A stretch of DNA of 64,000 bases from Veillonella seminalis. GTDB lineage: Bacteria; Bacillota; Negativicutes; Veillonellales; Veillonellaceae. The stretch covers positions 124,001-188,000 of the forward strand of contig NZ_RQUZ01000002.1 in assembly GCF_003992065.1 (NCBI RefSeq), written 5' to 3'. Of the stretch, positions 23,199 through 32,722 are shown piece by piece; position 1 is the stretch's first letter; the number at the start of each line of letters is the position of its first letter. The notes under the pieces are model-generated. The model saw only the letters and a list, made by a program, of their open reading frames with translations, was not told where the DNA came from and ran no database searches. The position numbers were made by a program, and so were the translations under genes.

Positions 23199-23411
23199 TG
23201 TTACCCTCCATAACTTCTGATTGTTGCCGTCTTGACTATTATGTATCTTTTCTTTCCAAAATGGTATAGGCTTTTATTTTTATAATGCTGCAAAACTTTT
23301 CTTCTGTAAGGTATTCAAAGGATATTTCCCTTTGCCGCCGCTATTGGAAAGCCAAAAGCAGCGGCTTTTTTACGCGATATGACCGAAAAGTCTAGAAAGC
23401 AGGATATGTCA

Positions 23412-23867
23412 TCATTTGTCATTTCTTCTCAATGTAATAACTGCATGGCATATCAAGCCAAATACAAGAGAAAAACAGCCACCGCCAAATAGTGATGCTC
23501 CCCACCCTGCACCCGACATTGTCATAAAACCGCCAACAAAGAAAATACCAATGCCAAGAAATATCCCGACACCATAAAAAAGTCCAATTGCCATATCATA
23601 CTTATTAAATTGTCGTTTCTCTTTTTTTTCACATGTTTCCATTTTTGTTATTACCTCCTTCGCAAAATCGTCCATGTGGACTCCAAAAAGAAAACAAATT
23701 TTTTTCAACGTATTTAAATCGGGTTCATTAACATCTCTCTCCCAATTCGATAGCGCCTGCCGGGTAACATTCAATTCCCCAGCCAGTTCTTCCTGTGTCA
23801 TTCCCGATTGTGTTCGCAGATGACGTATTTGCTTTCCTGTTGTAATATCCGTCTGTTTCTGGTTCAA
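23412..23867 (-). CDS. XRE-family regulator with C-terminal membrane helices
   Basis: A 151-residue protein starting at TTG 23867 behind GAGGAGGAA. The HTH is KQIRHLRTQSGMTQEELAGE LNVTRQALSNWERD (residues about 11-44). The C-terminal third holds two hydrophobic helices (AIGLFYGVGIFLGIGIFFVG and SLFGGGCFSLVFGLICHAVI). Membrane-tethered XRE regulators of this type are common in Bacillota, and this one lies 80 bp downstream of the tetracycline gene on the same strand. Its targets are unknown. Confidence 0.78.
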   Translation of the reverse strand: MNQKQTDITTGKQIRHLRTQSGMTQEELAGELNVTRQALSNWERDVNEPDLNTLKKICFLFGVHMDDFAKEVITKMETCEKKEKRQFNKYDMAIGLFYGVGIFLGIGIFFVGGFMTMSGAGWGASLFGGGCFSLVFGLICHAVITLRRNDK

Positions 23868-23948
23868 AATGGTTCCTCCTCTCTGATGCTGATTTTATCA
23901 ATGATATTTCGCAATAGCCAGCAATGAACGCTTGCATTGCGCAAGACG

Positions 23949-25868
23949 TTACATTATCTTCTGAAACATATGCCGGATCTTGTCTAAACGGCTGTTCGGG
24001 CGGCGTGGCTGAAATACAGGCTCGCCGGAAGTTTCCTGATACCCTTTTAATTCTGTAATGCAGACACTTCTTCCATTTGTATAAAAATTCAGATCATTCC
24101 TATATTCACCGATACAACGGGCAGGGATTTCACCCTTAAAAATAACTTCATCTTTTTCAAGTCTGGTTGATTCAATGATTGCGCAATACTTTGGTGCATC
24201 ATTATAAGCCCGTGAAAGATATTCCTGCGGTGCAAAAAGGGTAAAGGAAAGGTATGGTTCCAACAGTTGTGTCCCTGCTTTTTTCAATGCCTGCTCCAAC
24301 ACGACAGGCGCAAGAAAACGAAAATCAGCGGGGGTGCTGACCGGGCTGTAATAAACTCCATAATCAAAACAAATTTGGCAGTCTGTCACTCCCCAGCCAT
24401 ATAAGCCCTGCTCCATTCCATAACGCACACCCTCCATGACGGCATTTTGAAAACTTTGGTTTAAATAGCCGAGAGATACCTCGCTTTTATATTGTGTTCC
24501 GCTTCCAACAGGAAGCGGTGTTACAGTCAAACCAATAGATGCCCAAAACGGATTCGGCGGCACTTCAATATGAATCGTGCAGCTCGCTTTTTTTTGCGGT
24601 CTTTCCAGATAAATAACCGAAGGCTCTTTCATAGCCACGCCCACATGATATTTTTCTTCTAATAGCGAACAAATAACTTCTAACTGTACTTTTCCCAAAA
24701 AAGATAACATAATCTCATGGGTAACAGTATCAATGTCAAAATGCAAAAGAGGGTCTGTATCAGCAATCTCTGCGAGGGCATTTAACAGGGCTTCCCTTTG
24801 CTCCGGCTTTTGCGGCTCTACCGTTGTCCGAAGTAATGGCATGGGATTATCAATCCGTGTTTTGTGAGGCAGGAGTTTTTCATTTCCCAGGATATCGTTC
24901 AGTTTCAAAGTATCATCAGCTAAAATAACAATTTCTCCCGGACAGGCATGGTCAGCCGGGACGATTTCACCATTTGACGGAATACACATTTCTGTAATCT
25001 TTATTTTTTCCTTTTTTGACAGCAGCAGGGTATCCCGTAAATGGAGCGTCCCATGATACAGGCGTAAATAAGAAAGCCGTTTTTTCCGCTCTGTATACTC
25101 AACCTTAAAAACATATCCACATAATTCAGACTGAATATCGTCCGTTTCTGTAATGAAAGTTTCTATAATCGCTTCAATCAGTTTTTCTGTTCCTAAATTG
25201 TCTTTTGCACTCCCATGATAAACAGGAAACAAAGAGCAGCATCTGGTTCTTTTGCACTTTTCATATTGTAATTCCTGTATATCCAAAGAATCCTCTGCAA
25301 CATATCGTTCTAATAGTTCATCGCTTCCGGAAATAATCATATCCCATTTGTCTAAATCAGAAATATCGGTCATGGTTATCTTTGGCGACAGGGAAACCTC
25401 CTGCATGACAATCATATCACTGGTAAGTTTATCTTTAATGCTTTGGTAAACACACTGCAGGTCGATCCCATTTTGGTCTATCTTATTTATAAAGATAATT
25501 GTCGGAATGTCCATTTTCTGAAGCGCATGGAATAATATACGGGTTTGTGCCTGTACGCCGTCTTTTGCTGAAATGACTAAAACAGCTCCGTCAAGGACAG
25601 ATAAAGAGCGGTATGCTTCGGTTAAAAAATCCATATGACCGGGAGTGTCCACGATATTGATTTTATAATCATTCCAATAAAAAGAAGTAACCGCTGTCTG
25701 AATGGTAATTCCCCGTTGCCGTTCCAAAATCATAGTGTCTGTTCTTGTGGTCCCTTTATCCACGTTTCCCTGTTCCGCAATCGCTCCACTGGTGTATAGC
25801 AGACTTTCTGTCAATGTAGTTTTTCCTGCGTCTACATGGGCCAGAATGCCGATATTGATTATTTTCAT
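23949..25868 (-). CDS. Tetracycline-resistance ribosomal protection protein (Tet(M/O/W/32) class)
   Basis: A 639-residue EF-G-like GTPase, the exact length of Tet(M), Tet(O) and Tet(W). G1 is [15 protein letters not shown]2 RGITIQ, G3 DTPGHMDF, G4 NKID; the C-terminus holds the domain IV loops and the conserved [15 protein letters not shown]. Such proteins bind the tetracycline-blocked 70S ribosome and release the drug. It resembles Tet(M), Tet(O), Tet(W) and Tet(32) in different parts, so I cannot name the class by eye and a mosaic allele is possible. The upstream leader is Tn916-like (see the attenuator). Confidence 0.93.
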   Translation of the reverse strand: MKIINIGILAHVDAGKTTLTESLLYTSGAIAEQGNVDKGTTRTDTMILERQRGITIQTAVTSFYWNDYKINIVDTPGHMDFLTEAYRSLSVLDGAVLVISAKDGVQAQTRILFHALQKMDIPTIIFINKIDQNGIDLQCVYQSIKDKLTSDMIVMQEVSLSPKITMTDISDLDKWDMIISGSDELLERYVAEDSLDIQELQYEKCKRTRCCSLFPVYHGSAKDNLGTEKLIEAIIETFITETDDIQSELCGYVFKVEYTERKKRLSYLRLYHGTLHLRDTLLLSKKEKIKITEMCIPSNGEIVPADHACPGEIVILADDTLKLNDILGNEKLLPHKTRIDNPMPLLRTTVEPQKPEQREALLNALAEIADTDPLLHFDIDTVTHEIMLSFLGKVQLEVICSLLEEKYHVGVAMKEPSVIYLERPQKKASCTIHIEVPPNPFWASIGLTVTPLPVGSGTQYKSEVSLGYLNQSFQNAVMEGVRYGMEQGLYGWGVTDCQICFDYGVYYSPVSTPADFRFLAPVVLEQALKKAGTQLLEPYLSFTLFAPQEYLSRAYNDAPKYCAIIESTRLEKDEVIFKGEIPARCIGEYRNDLNFYTNGRSVCITELKGYQETSGEPVFQPRRPNSRLDKIRHMFQKIM

Positions 25869-25902
25869 GTGATTGTCCTCCCTTTACAGCCCCAAAGGGC
25901 AT

Positions 25903-25939
25903 AAAAATCCCCAGCAGTAAAATACTTTTACCACTGGGG
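25903..25939 (-). promoter_or_regulatory. Transcription attenuator in the tet leader
   Basis: On the minus strand a 14-bp stem with two G-U pairs (25909-25939) around a GTA loop is followed by ATTTTTAT, 35-40 nt upstream of the tet start codon. A nine-codon leader frame (MLYMCMSAN) ends just before it. This is the arrangement of the tet(M) leader of Tn916, where ribosome behaviour at low aminoacyl-tRNA or under tetracycline decides read-through. The GGGAGGACAATCAC ribosome binding site follows. Confidence 0.75.
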
Positions 25940-26227
25940 ATTCTAATTTGCGGACATACACATATACAGCATACACCTATTTGTGATTGCTGTTTTTTGA
26001 ATATGTCAAAATTGATAAGGCAAAAGTATTTAAATTGGGTACAAAAAACCAAGCCCCCACAAAAGGAGCTATCATAATTCTTTGTTCCCACTATTTGATT
26101 ATAGTTTTATTTAAGAATACCTTGCCGCATATTTTTTACTCCTTTTCTGGAATGAAGCTATTATATCACATCAGTTTTAGGAAAGAAAGTACTTAAAAGA
26201 AATTTTTCTTCCCCTTATATGTAACAA

Positions 26228-26749
26228 TCATACCGGCTTCCTGGTGTTCAGAATGGTTTCTGCTGTCTGCTGTGGTGTTTGATTGGAATTGTCCAGCCAA
26301 AAGCCGATCCGTGGTGTTGTCTGCATAAATGTATCGTATAAGGTTTCAACCGTAAAGCCGGAATAGCCTGTTTTCTCCCTGTATCGTTCCCTTTCTTTTA
26401 TTGTTTCCACATCTGGACAAAGAACGACAACCTCAACAGGGTATTTATGCAGATAATTTATCATTCGGTTTAATTCATCACCGTAGTAGTTATCTTGGAT
26501 CACTACAGAAAAGCCGTTGTCAAAGTATGACCTTGCCGCATCAGCAGTCAATTTGTATCGAAGGTACAGCTGGCGGACTGCTTCCGCTGATGGGGTAGCT
26601 GACATATTTTCTCTGCCTGAAATAATCATTTTTCGGAACACATCACCACGAAGATGGACGCATTTTTCTATTGATTTTGCCAGTAAATCGGAAACTGTAG
26701 ATTTTCCAGAAGCCATTAAGCCTGTAATGAGATAAATTTTTTGTTTCAT
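26228..26749 (-). CDS. P-loop small-molecule kinase-like ATPase
   Basis: A 173-residue protein with the Walker A LITGLMASGKSTVSDLLA and a substrate-site CVHLRGDVFRKMIISG segment; the later VVVLCPDVETIKERERYREK is lid-like. This layout fits the AAA_33 / chloramphenicol-phosphotransferase-like kinase group. The substrate is not evident; a resistance role is only suggested by the next-door tet gene, toward which it is transcribed. About 130 bp separate it from the possible tet leader start. Confidence 0.68.
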   Translation of the reverse strand: MKQKIYLITGLMASGKSTVSDLLAKSIEKCVHLRGDVFRKMIISGRENMSATPSAEAVRQLYLRYKLTADAARSYFDNGFSVVIQDNYYGDELNRMINYLHKYPVEVVVLCPDVETIKERERYREKTGYSGFTVETLYDTFMQTTPRIGFWLDNSNQTPQQTAETILNTRKPV

Positions 26750-27011
26750 TTCACTTCCTCCGGCACAAAAAATATGTACATGTAACTAATTCAACACATT
26801 TATAATTTGAATAGGGACATTATAGCATTTACTAAATACAAATTCAATGTATACGGAAAGAAAGATATAAGGAGTGGGAGGGATTCCGCCGTAGTCGGCA
26901 TTGTAGGAAAATCCAAAAGTTTAGATTTTCCCACAATGCTTATCTTTTGGTCTTTGGTTCGGAATAGTGTAGTGCTGGCGGTCTATCTCTTGTTTTCGGT
27001 TGCTTGCTTCC
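26750..27011. other. Intergenic segment at the edge of the resistance module
   Basis: No convincing gene. A long imperfect palindrome spans about 26899-26938 (TTGTAGGAAAATCC against GATTTTCCCACAA). A 33-codon minus-strand frame (27022-26921, beginning MYGKEASNRKQEIDRQHYTI) overlaps the palindrome at its end; it could be the start of a gene lost at the junction. The palindrome could be a terminator or an element end. Confidence 0.35.
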
Positions 27012-27152
27012 TTACCGTACATGAGCATTAGCACCAGGGTTATCATTACCATAACCTTCCATTAAGTTAATAACTCCCCATGCTCCTAAACCTGCACCAA
27101 TTGCAGTTACAAGTGTCTTTAAAACTCCAACTCCAGCTGTAAAAAATTCCAT
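27012..27152 (-). pseudogene. maff2: Maff2-family protein, truncated at an insertion junction
   Basis: A 46-codon remnant starting at ATG 27152 behind GGAGGAATA: MEFFTAGVGVLKTLVTAIGA then GAWGVINLMEGYGNDNPGA. This is the N-terminus of Maff2 proteins, small membrane proteins of Tn1549/Tn5252-like conjugative elements, normally about 60-75 aa. The reading frame departs from the family after NPGA (near 27030) and stops soon after, so its C-terminus was removed by the element to the left. It directly follows the ssb-like gene, its usual position. Confidence 0.75.
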
Positions 27153-27153
27153 A

Positions 27154-27465
27154 TTATTCCTCCTCGTTTTCTTTCTTATTTTCTATTTTGTTTAGTGATT
27201 TAACTATAAAATTCTTGTAGACCTTATCTCCTTTTTTGTTTTCTTTGAAATATCCAAAGACATGGATTAGATCTCCTTTTTCAAATTCTTTTGCAATTTC
27301 TACCTTTTCTCCATATACTGAGCAATTTGTATATTCTTTTCCTTTTCCATATTTTTTAACAAGAGCAAAATTTGCTACTTGAACATTTTCTCCATCTTTT
27401 TCAAATTCTGAAAATTCAGCTTCCTTAACTAAATTTGCATTAATATTTATCATTTCTCTATCCAT
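27154..27465 (-). CDS. Conjugative-element SSB-like protein
   Basis: A 103-residue OB-fold protein: EFEKDGENVQVANFALVKKY, then YTNCSVYGEKVEIAKEFEKG, LIHVFGYFKENKKGDKVYKN and a charged KKENEEE tail. It matches the short SSB proteins encoded between virD4 and maff2 in conjugative elements. It would protect the transferred strand. Only 1 nt separates it from maff2. The mer region upstream separates it from the virD4 fragment, which is not the usual arrangement. Confidence 0.78.
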   Translation of the reverse strand: MDREMININANLVKEAEFSEFEKDGENVQVANFALVKKYGKGKEYTNCSVYGEKVEIAKEFEKGDLIHVFGYFKENKKGDKVYKNFIVKSLNKIENKKENEEE

Positions 27466-27504
27466 TAATTTCTTCTCCTTAATCTAAAAATTTCAATTAA
27501 AAAA

Positions 27505-27536
27505 GCGACTGAACTTATATTTCAATCGCTAAATTT
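27505..27536 (-). terminator. Intrinsic terminator upstream of the ssb-like gene
   Basis: On the minus strand AGCGATTGAAATATAAG pairs with CTTnTTCAGTCGCT-type bases (27511-27535) and is followed by T6. It would stop leftward transcripts before the ssb-like gene, with partial read-through. Confidence 0.5.
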
Positions 27537-27603
27537 CTTATATATTAAATTATTTAAGTGGGACTTCTTATCCTTACCATTTAAACCTCCTAATTTTGAG
27601 TAT

Positions 27604-27639
27604 AAAAAAAGACGATAGATTTTTTAATTTCTATCGCCT
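27604..27639 (-). terminator. Intrinsic terminator downstream of the mer operon
   Basis: Minus-strand AGGCGATAG and CTATCGTC arms (27611-27639) with a run of T7 at 27604-27610. A near copy (AAAAAAGACGATAGA...CGCCT) lies at 31615-31646 upstream of tnpW, so this stretch may come from another copy of the same kind of mobilizable element. Confidence 0.65.
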
Positions 27640-27970
27640 AACATCTATCTGTATTAATTTTTTTCATTCAAAAAAATAGTTTCTGTTTACTTGTGGTGAT
27701 TCTATTGTTTTAATGTCTGAGTCTGACATATTGTTCATCCTTTATTACTCTGCGGTGTTAAGGTATCAAATATAGATTTGATGTCGAAATCATCAGTGTT
27801 AAATTATTTTTGTGACCACAAATGCACTTAGAAAATCCCTTAAAGCATTTATATAATGGGTGATCGCAAAATAGTGTATGAAATCTTTTGTAGACTTTGC
27901 TAAACTACTGCACACCTTTAGTACAGTATTAGCTGGTTCACTTGAATAGGGAGTTGTAAAAAAAGTTCCC
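27640..27970. other. Spacer downstream of merA
   Basis: A 330-bp stretch with no convincing gene. A 67-codon minus-strand frame (28002-27799) begins inside the merA 3' end and is not recognised. The sequence is low complexity and AT-rich. Confidence 0.3.
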
Positions 27971-29611
27971 TTAGCCTGCACAACAAGATAATTTCGAAAC
28001 ATCTTTATCGAACGTAAGTGCAGCTAATTTTAGCCCTTCAGCCATTGTTAAATATGGTGCTAGGGTTTCTGTTAAATCTTCTATCGTTAAGTTAAATTTA
28101 ACAGCTAATGATGCTGCATAGATGACATCTCCTGCATTCTCAGATACAATATGAACCCCTAATACTTTTAGTGTTTCTGCATCTGCTACTAGTTTAAATA
28201 CACCGGTTGTTTCACGGTTTACAATTGCTCTTGGAACAGCATCTAAAGGTAATACAGATGTCTTCACATCATACCCTTTCTCTTTTGCTTGTTCTTCTGT
28301 TAGACCGACCGTTGCAACCGTTGGATTCGTAAACGTAACAGCAGGAACTACCGATAAATCTATTTTTTTGTTTAACCCACCGATAGCATTATCAGTAATA
28401 ATTCCACCTTCATAGGCTGCTACATATACAAATTGCGGTCCTAACGTCACATCTCCTGCTGCATAAATCTTTTTATTACTTGTTTGACCAAAATCATTGA
28501 TCAGGATTTCATTATTTTTTCCGGTTTCAACACCTGCCGCACTTAAATTTAAAGAATCCGTATTTGGTTTTCTTCCAGTGGCAACAAGTAACTGATCTGA
28601 TTCAATAACTTCTTTACTGCCATTTACTGTTACGTAAACCTTTTTTATCTCTCCACTTTGTACAACACGCTCAAAAGTTGCCCCTTTGACAAGGTTTATA
28701 CCCTGTTCAATTAACGCTTTTTCAACTGACTCTGAAATCTCAGGATCATACTCCTTTAAAAGTCGCTCACTTCTTTGCATAAGCGTTATTTCTGAACCTA
28801 AATGATGAAATAGTTGTCCAAGCTCCATTCCAATGTATCCTGAACCAATTATAGTTAATCGTTTTGGTATTTTCTTTAACTCAAGAAGTGTTGTACTAGT
28901 TAAATAGTCCGTTTCTTCAAGTCCTGAAATTTGGGGCAATGAAGGAGATGCACCTGTTGCAATTAAAAAGCGTTTTGCAGATAACTTTGCCCCATTGACC
29001 TCAACCGTACTAGCATCAACGAATTTTGCTTCACCTTTAATTAAATCAAAATTATATTCATCAATTAAATCCACATATTTTTGATTACGAAGTTCGCTCA
29101 CCAATTTATCCTTTTGCGTGATTAAACTAGCTAAATCCACTTCTCCAGCGGATGTTTGTAAACCTTTAAACGGATTGTCTTTTGATAAATGATTGATTTC
29201 CCCTGCCCTAAGAAGAGTTTTTGACGGAACACAGCCAATATTCACACAGGTTCCCCCAACCGTTCCACGCTCAATCATTCCAACTTTTGCACCGTATTCT
29301 GTAGCTTTAATTGCCGAAGAAAAGGCAGCAGCACCAGAACCAATAATAAGAAGGTCATAATCGTCTTCATTAATTAACGCCACGTTTTCTAGTGATGATA
29401 GTTCTTCAATTTCTCTGGCTTTGTAATTTGCTTCATCAATCGCCTTTATTGCACTTTCAACCTCAATATCATTGGGTAGTTCAAATACTGCTTCACCACG
29501 ACGAAAACTAGACTCAATATTTTTAGCACCTATCTTTTCAAGTGCTGATTCAACATGTTTTTCACAACCCGCACAGGTCATTCCTTGAATGTTTACCTTA
29601 AATTTATTCAT
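27971..29611 (-). CDS. merA: Mercuric reductase MerA
   Basis: A 546-residue flavoprotein that reduces Hg(II) to volatile Hg(0) with NADPH. The N-terminal NmerA domain carries the metal-binding [11 protein letters not shown] (Cys14, Cys17). The FAD domain has [20 protein letters not shown] and the redox-active [12 protein letters not shown]. The NAD(P)H domain has [20 protein letters not shown]. The C-terminus ends LSCCAG, the vicinal cysteine pair that receives Hg. All key residues are present, so it should be active. It is transcribed with merR; no merP, merT or merB is visible. Confidence 0.95.
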   Translation of the reverse strand: MNKFKVNIQGMTCAGCEKHVESALEKIGAKNIESSFRRGEAVFELPNDIEVESAIKAIDEANYKAREIEELSSLENVALINEDDYDLLIIGSGAAAFSSAIKATEYGAKVGMIERGTVGGTCVNIGCVPSKTLLRAGEINHLSKDNPFKGLQTSAGEVDLASLITQKDKLVSELRNQKYVDLIDEYNFDLIKGEAKFVDASTVEVNGAKLSAKRFLIATGASPSLPQISGLEETDYLTSTTLLELKKIPKRLTIIGSGYIGMELGQLFHHLGSEITLMQRSERLLKEYDPEISESVEKALIEQGINLVKGATFERVVQSGEIKKVYVTVNGSKEVIESDQLLVATGRKPNTDSLNLSAAGVETGKNNEILINDFGQTSNKKIYAAGDVTLGPQFVYVAAYEGGIITDNAIGGLNKKIDLSVVPAVTFTNPTVATVGLTEEQAKEKGYDVKTSVLPLDAVPRAIVNRETTGVFKLVADAETLKVLGVHIVSENAGDVIYAASLAVKFNLTIEDLTETLAPYLTMAEGLKLAALTFDKDVSKLSCCAG

Positions 29612-29635
29612 AATAAATCCCCTTTCGTTAATCTC

Positions 29636-30028
29636 TCATGTTAATGTTTCTATTATTGGACACGAATGTAATTGCTTTTCATCTGGACATCGTTGTTTTA
29701 AGTCGTCTAACATAGTTTCAATCCGTTTTAAATCCTCTATTTGTTTTTGAACTTCCATTTGTTTTTTAGAAACAAATTCGAACATATCTTGACAACGAAC
29801 TCCATCTTTATCTACAACACTAAGTAATTTATAAATCTCGTTTAAAGAAAATCCAAGTTTCTGTATTCGTTTAATAAACCCAACACGCTTAACGTCATCA
29901 TATGAATATATCCTATAACCAGCTTCCGTTCGGTGAGGTTCTTGTAGTAAATTTTTTCGCTCGTAATATCTAATCGTTTCTTTATTAACGCCACATTTTT
30001 CTGCAAACTCACTAATACGGTAAATCAT
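29636..30028 (-). CDS. merR: Mercury-responsive regulator MerR
   Basis: A 130-residue MerR protein: MIYRISEFAEKCGVNKETIR YYERKNLL (winged helix), then TEAGYRIYSYDDVKRVGFIK and the dimerisation helix. Three conserved Hg-binding cysteines are seen in DGVRCQDM, KQRCPDEK and LHSCPI. It represses and, with Hg, activates the promoter just upstream, so it is autoregulated in one operon with merA (24-nt gap). Confidence 0.93.
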   Translation of the reverse strand: MIYRISEFAEKCGVNKETIRYYERKNLLQEPHRTEAGYRIYSYDDVKRVGFIKRIQKLGFSLNEIYKLLSVVDKDGVRCQDMFEFVSKKQMEVQKQIEDLKRIETMLDDLKQRCPDEKQLHSCPIIETLT

Positions 30029-30048
30029 CTTATTTCACCCCCATGAAT

Positions 30049-30080
30049 ATTATAAATCGTGTACCATAGTACGCGGTCAA
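30049..30080 (-). promoter_or_regulatory. mer promoter/operator
   Basis: Minus-strand -35 TTGACC (30080-30075) and -10 TATAAT (30054-30049) are separated by 20 bp, the over-long spacing that MerR corrects by twisting DNA. The spacer holds the dyad GTACTATGGTAC (30072-30061). Confidence 0.85.
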
Positions 30081-30323
30081 GTAAATTGGACTATTTTATT
30101 TTTTTCCCAACGTATCAATCGTATGTGATTTATACTTTTATAATACTATTGATTGTCCTAACATCCCACCAGAAAATCCGATGCATTATATAATTTATTC
30201 AAAAATAATTTAGTAGAATGCTTCAAAATTTTTTTGTCTATTTTATTATTATATCATTTTTAGGTGTTTTTCTATATCATCTTCCTATGGTACTTGAAAT
30301 TTCTCTAATAAAGTTAAAACATC

Positions 30324-30449
30324 TTACCATTCCTCATCCCTGTAATAATCTTTTGTTTTCTCTTTTTTCTTTTTGTATTTTTCCTGTTGCTCTTGTTATT
30401 TTTTAATCTTTGATATTACACTTGGTTTCTCTCCACGCTTGATTGCCTT
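30324..30449 (-). pseudogene. Fragment of a MobQ relaxase C-terminus
   Basis: Minus-strand translation gives KAIKRGEKPSVISKIKK, then a stop, then QEQQEKYKKKKEKTKDYYRD. It aligns directly with the last 45 residues of the intact relaxase at 33975-35627 (KAIKRGDKPSVIAQLKKFQE and onward). The start of the match at 30449 is abrupt. It is therefore the scar of a second, mostly lost mobilizable element, next to the mer operon. Confidence 0.78.
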
Positions 30450-30571
30450 ATATGGAACATATCCAAATTAGTGGGGACTAAAATAGAAACAAATTCCATA
30501 ATTATAGACAAATAAATAAAAATAATTAAGGATGATTTTCTATTTTCACACATTTTGCTTTCTCCATAAAC
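30450..30571. other. Short AT-rich spacer
   Basis: Between the relaxase scar and the virD4 fragment stop. No gene, RNA or repeat could be recognised. Confidence 0.3.
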
Positions 30572-31376
30572 TCAAATGTTTAACCTATTTATTTTATAAC
30601 TTGATTTTAACTTTACCTTATCTCTATTTGTTAGATACTCTTCCACATCAAACAAGTTCTTCTTATCATAATCTTCCAACAACTTGTAATTCTTATGCTT
30701 TGTAATATCAAATTTATCAGATAAGAAAGGTCTTACTCCTCTTAGCTGGTATATACACTTACCACCATCCATTACAGTTATTTCATCTTGGTTCATAAGT
30801 TCCTTACCAGTCTTTTGATAATTTAATCCAAAAGATTTTTGATTTGATCTTGTTTCTGATGTGTTATATAGGTCTATGGTTTCTTTTCCTAAGGTTTCTG
30901 ATAACTCTTTTACAGTTGTTTTTTCTTTTCCTCCTAGAAAGAGTGTTGAGTCACAGTTACCAACTATTGTATCTGCATGGTCTTTGTAAATTGCTTTTAA
31001 TTGAGATTGTGCTTGCAGAATTATACTTGCTGATATTTCTCTTGAACGAATTGTTGCAATTAGTTTTTCAAATTTAGGAATCAAACCAATATTTGCAAAC
31101 TCATCAAGCAAACACCTAACATGAACTGGAAGTCTTCCACCATACACATCATCTGCCTTGTCACAAAGTAGATTAAATAGCTGAGAATACATTATTGATA
31201 CTACAAAGTTAAAGGTATCATCAGTATCTGATATAATTACAAATAAAGCAGTTTTCCTATCTCCAATTTTATCGAGTTCTAATTCATCTTCACTCATTAG
31301 CTCTCTAAGCTCTCTTATATCGAAAGGTGCAAGTCTTGCTCCACATGATATTAAAATTGATTTTGCAGTTTTTCCT
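30572..31376 (-). pseudogene. virD4: virD4 coupling protein, C-terminal half (split by the mobilizable element)
   Basis: About 267 codons of a VirD4/TraG-type coupling ATPase with Walker B-type RCLLDEFANIGLIPKFEKLI, ASIILQAQSQLKAIY and GNCDSTLFLGGKEKTTVKEL. The coding frame continues upstream of the first Met (SEDELELDKIG) as GKTAKSILISCGARLAPFDI until TCCTG at 31373-31377, where it meets the element. The N-terminal half lies at 46513-47507. Joined, they make a protein of about 600 aa, the normal size. Isolated, this part has no Walker A motif and cannot work. Confidence 0.85.
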
Positions 31377-31398
31377 GTAACAACTTGTCAAGGACTTT

Positions 31399-31584
31399 CT
31401 AATCATTTTTATCGACTTTTTGATGTTTTTCTCTCTCCATTTCCCTAAGCATTATCCTTTTCAATTTATCTTGCATGGTTTCAGTCGCATTTTCATTAAA
31501 ATGGACTACAACCTCGTAAGTTGCCCTTCCTATCTTCTTTATGGTCTTTGTTCCAGTATTTTGTTCATTTCTGTTTTCGTGCAT
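31399..31584 (-). CDS. tnpW: TnpW-like transposon protein
   Basis: A 61-residue protein with the core KTIKKIGRATYEVVVHFNEN then ATETMQDKLKRIMLREMERE, the pattern of TnpW proteins of Tn4451-type elements. Its function is unknown. It lies 20 bp inside the end of the element opposite the recombinase. A good GGAGGAAAATA site precedes the start. Confidence 0.75.
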   Translation of the reverse strand: MHENRNEQNTGTKTIKKIGRATYEVVVHFNENATETMQDKLKRIMLREMEREKHQKVDKND

Positions 31585-31693
31585 ATTATTTTCCTCCTAT
31601 TAGTTGCAATTAAAAAAGACGATAGAATTTTATTTCTACCGCCTTTCGCAAGTCTTATAGCTATTCATTGAATAACGCTTTACCATTTACATA

Positions 31694-32701
31694 TTAAATT
31701 TTCAAATCCTTATTGTTCAGCATTCCGCCAAACATCGTATGATACATATCCTTAGAGGATTCCTCTATCTTTGTAATACTTGATATTTTATTTCCTGCAT
31801 CTTTTGATGAAGCTCCGCAAAGATAAAAGGCTTCACTGTCTGCTCCATAGTCAATGGCAATATATCTATCGTGATACTTTTTACCTGCTATTTTCATCTT
31901 CAGATTAATATTAGGGTAATCTTTTCTAAAATCGTTTAGGATATTTTTTGTCAGCATATCCTTGTTTTTCACATTGTCGCTAAAGACTATAATTTCAACA
32001 TTGTCTTTTGCAGCCCTTAATAATTCTAAGGTTTTCAAGCCTATATAGTTGTCTATCACATAAATGCTTTTCTTTGCAGACTTATATATTTTGGTATAGG
32101 CAACATCTGCTTCAATCTTATCTCCGTTCATTAAAAGGAAATGCTTGTATGTGTCCGGATCTATAAAATTATCCATCACCTTTTTCAAATCTTCTTTTGT
32201 AGCCATTTGCGATTTTATTTCAGCTATATCCTTTGTGTTTTGATTTGTCTGTACTGCTATTTGAACTAATTCTTTTGAACCAATAAAATCTTGGTTTTCT
32301 ATGATAAAATCTTTCATTTGCTTAAATGTTCTAACTAAAGCTCTGCTTTGCTTAACAGCAAGTTCACCTCTTAGTACAGTCATAAGCATATAGATTCCTT
32401 GTTCTGTAAAGGCATAAGGATTGTATTTAATATTACTTCCTCTACCAGTCCCTCTGTTCAAGGTGAAATTTTTGCACCTTGAAAGTTCTACCATTTCTTC
32501 GTCCGTTAATTGGAACATGAAGTCTTCACCTTCAAATTTTTCTGCGTTGTTTTTCACCTGTCTATTAAAGTTTTTTGTTTCATAACCATATATTTCAGCT
32601 AAATCTGAATCAAGCATTACTTTTTGCCCACGAATAAGATATATTTTTTCTTGTATAGTTTTATCATCTACAATAACTATCTCTTTATTTTCTTCTGCCA
32701 T
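31694..32701 (-). CDS. ORF6N-domain protein with PLD-like C-terminal domain
   Basis: A 335-residue protein; ATG 32701 chosen for its GGAGGTG site. The N-terminal ORF6N domain spans residues about 10-95 (IYLIRGQKVMLDSDLAEIYG, then NRQVKNNAEKFEGEDFMFQL and SNIKYNPYAFTEQGIYMLMT). The C-terminal domain (VAYTKIYKSAKKSIYVIDNY, then KYHDRYIAIDYGADSEAFYL CGASSKDAGNK) has a phospholipase-D-like layout with His-x-Arg in place of His-x-Lys. Such ORF6N proteins are DNA-associated regulators or nuclease-like proteins of mobile elements. Exact role unknown. Confidence 0.75.
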   Translation of the reverse strand: MAEENKEIVIVDDKTIQEKIYLIRGQKVMLDSDLAEIYGYETKNFNRQVKNNAEKFEGEDFMFQLTDEEMVELSRCKNFTLNRGTGRGSNIKYNPYAFTEQGIYMLMTVLRGELAVKQSRALVRTFKQMKDFIIENQDFIGSKELVQIAVQTNQNTKDIAEIKSQMATKEDLKKVMDNFIDPDTYKHFLLMNGDKIEADVAYTKIYKSAKKSIYVIDNYIGLKTLELLRAAKDNVEIIVFSDNVKNKDMLTKNILNDFRKDYPNINLKMKIAGKKYHDRYIAIDYGADSEAFYLCGASSKDAGNKISSITKIEESSKDMYHTMFGGMLNNKDLKI

Positions 32702-32722
32702 GAAATGCACCTCCAATATTAT

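Noticed and set aside
23335-23372. Plus-oriented hairpin with T6 (GCCGCT/AGCGGC), considered as terminator
   Set aside because: No plus-strand gene precedes it, and the leftward genes on either side would read it without a T-run. Possible, but not assigned.
26807-27031. Plus-strand ORF of 74 codons ending in a hydrophobic stretch
   Set aside because: It runs through the palindrome and antisense to the maff2 remnant, has no ribosome binding site and resembles no known protein.
27799-28002. Minus-strand ORF of 67 codons overlapping the merA 3' end
   Set aside because: Begins inside merA in another frame and has no ribosome binding site or recognisable motif.
30218-30406. Plus-strand hydrophobic ORF of 62 codons
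   Set aside because: It is the antisense of the relaxase C-terminal remnant; the minus-strand match to the intact relaxase explains the sequence.
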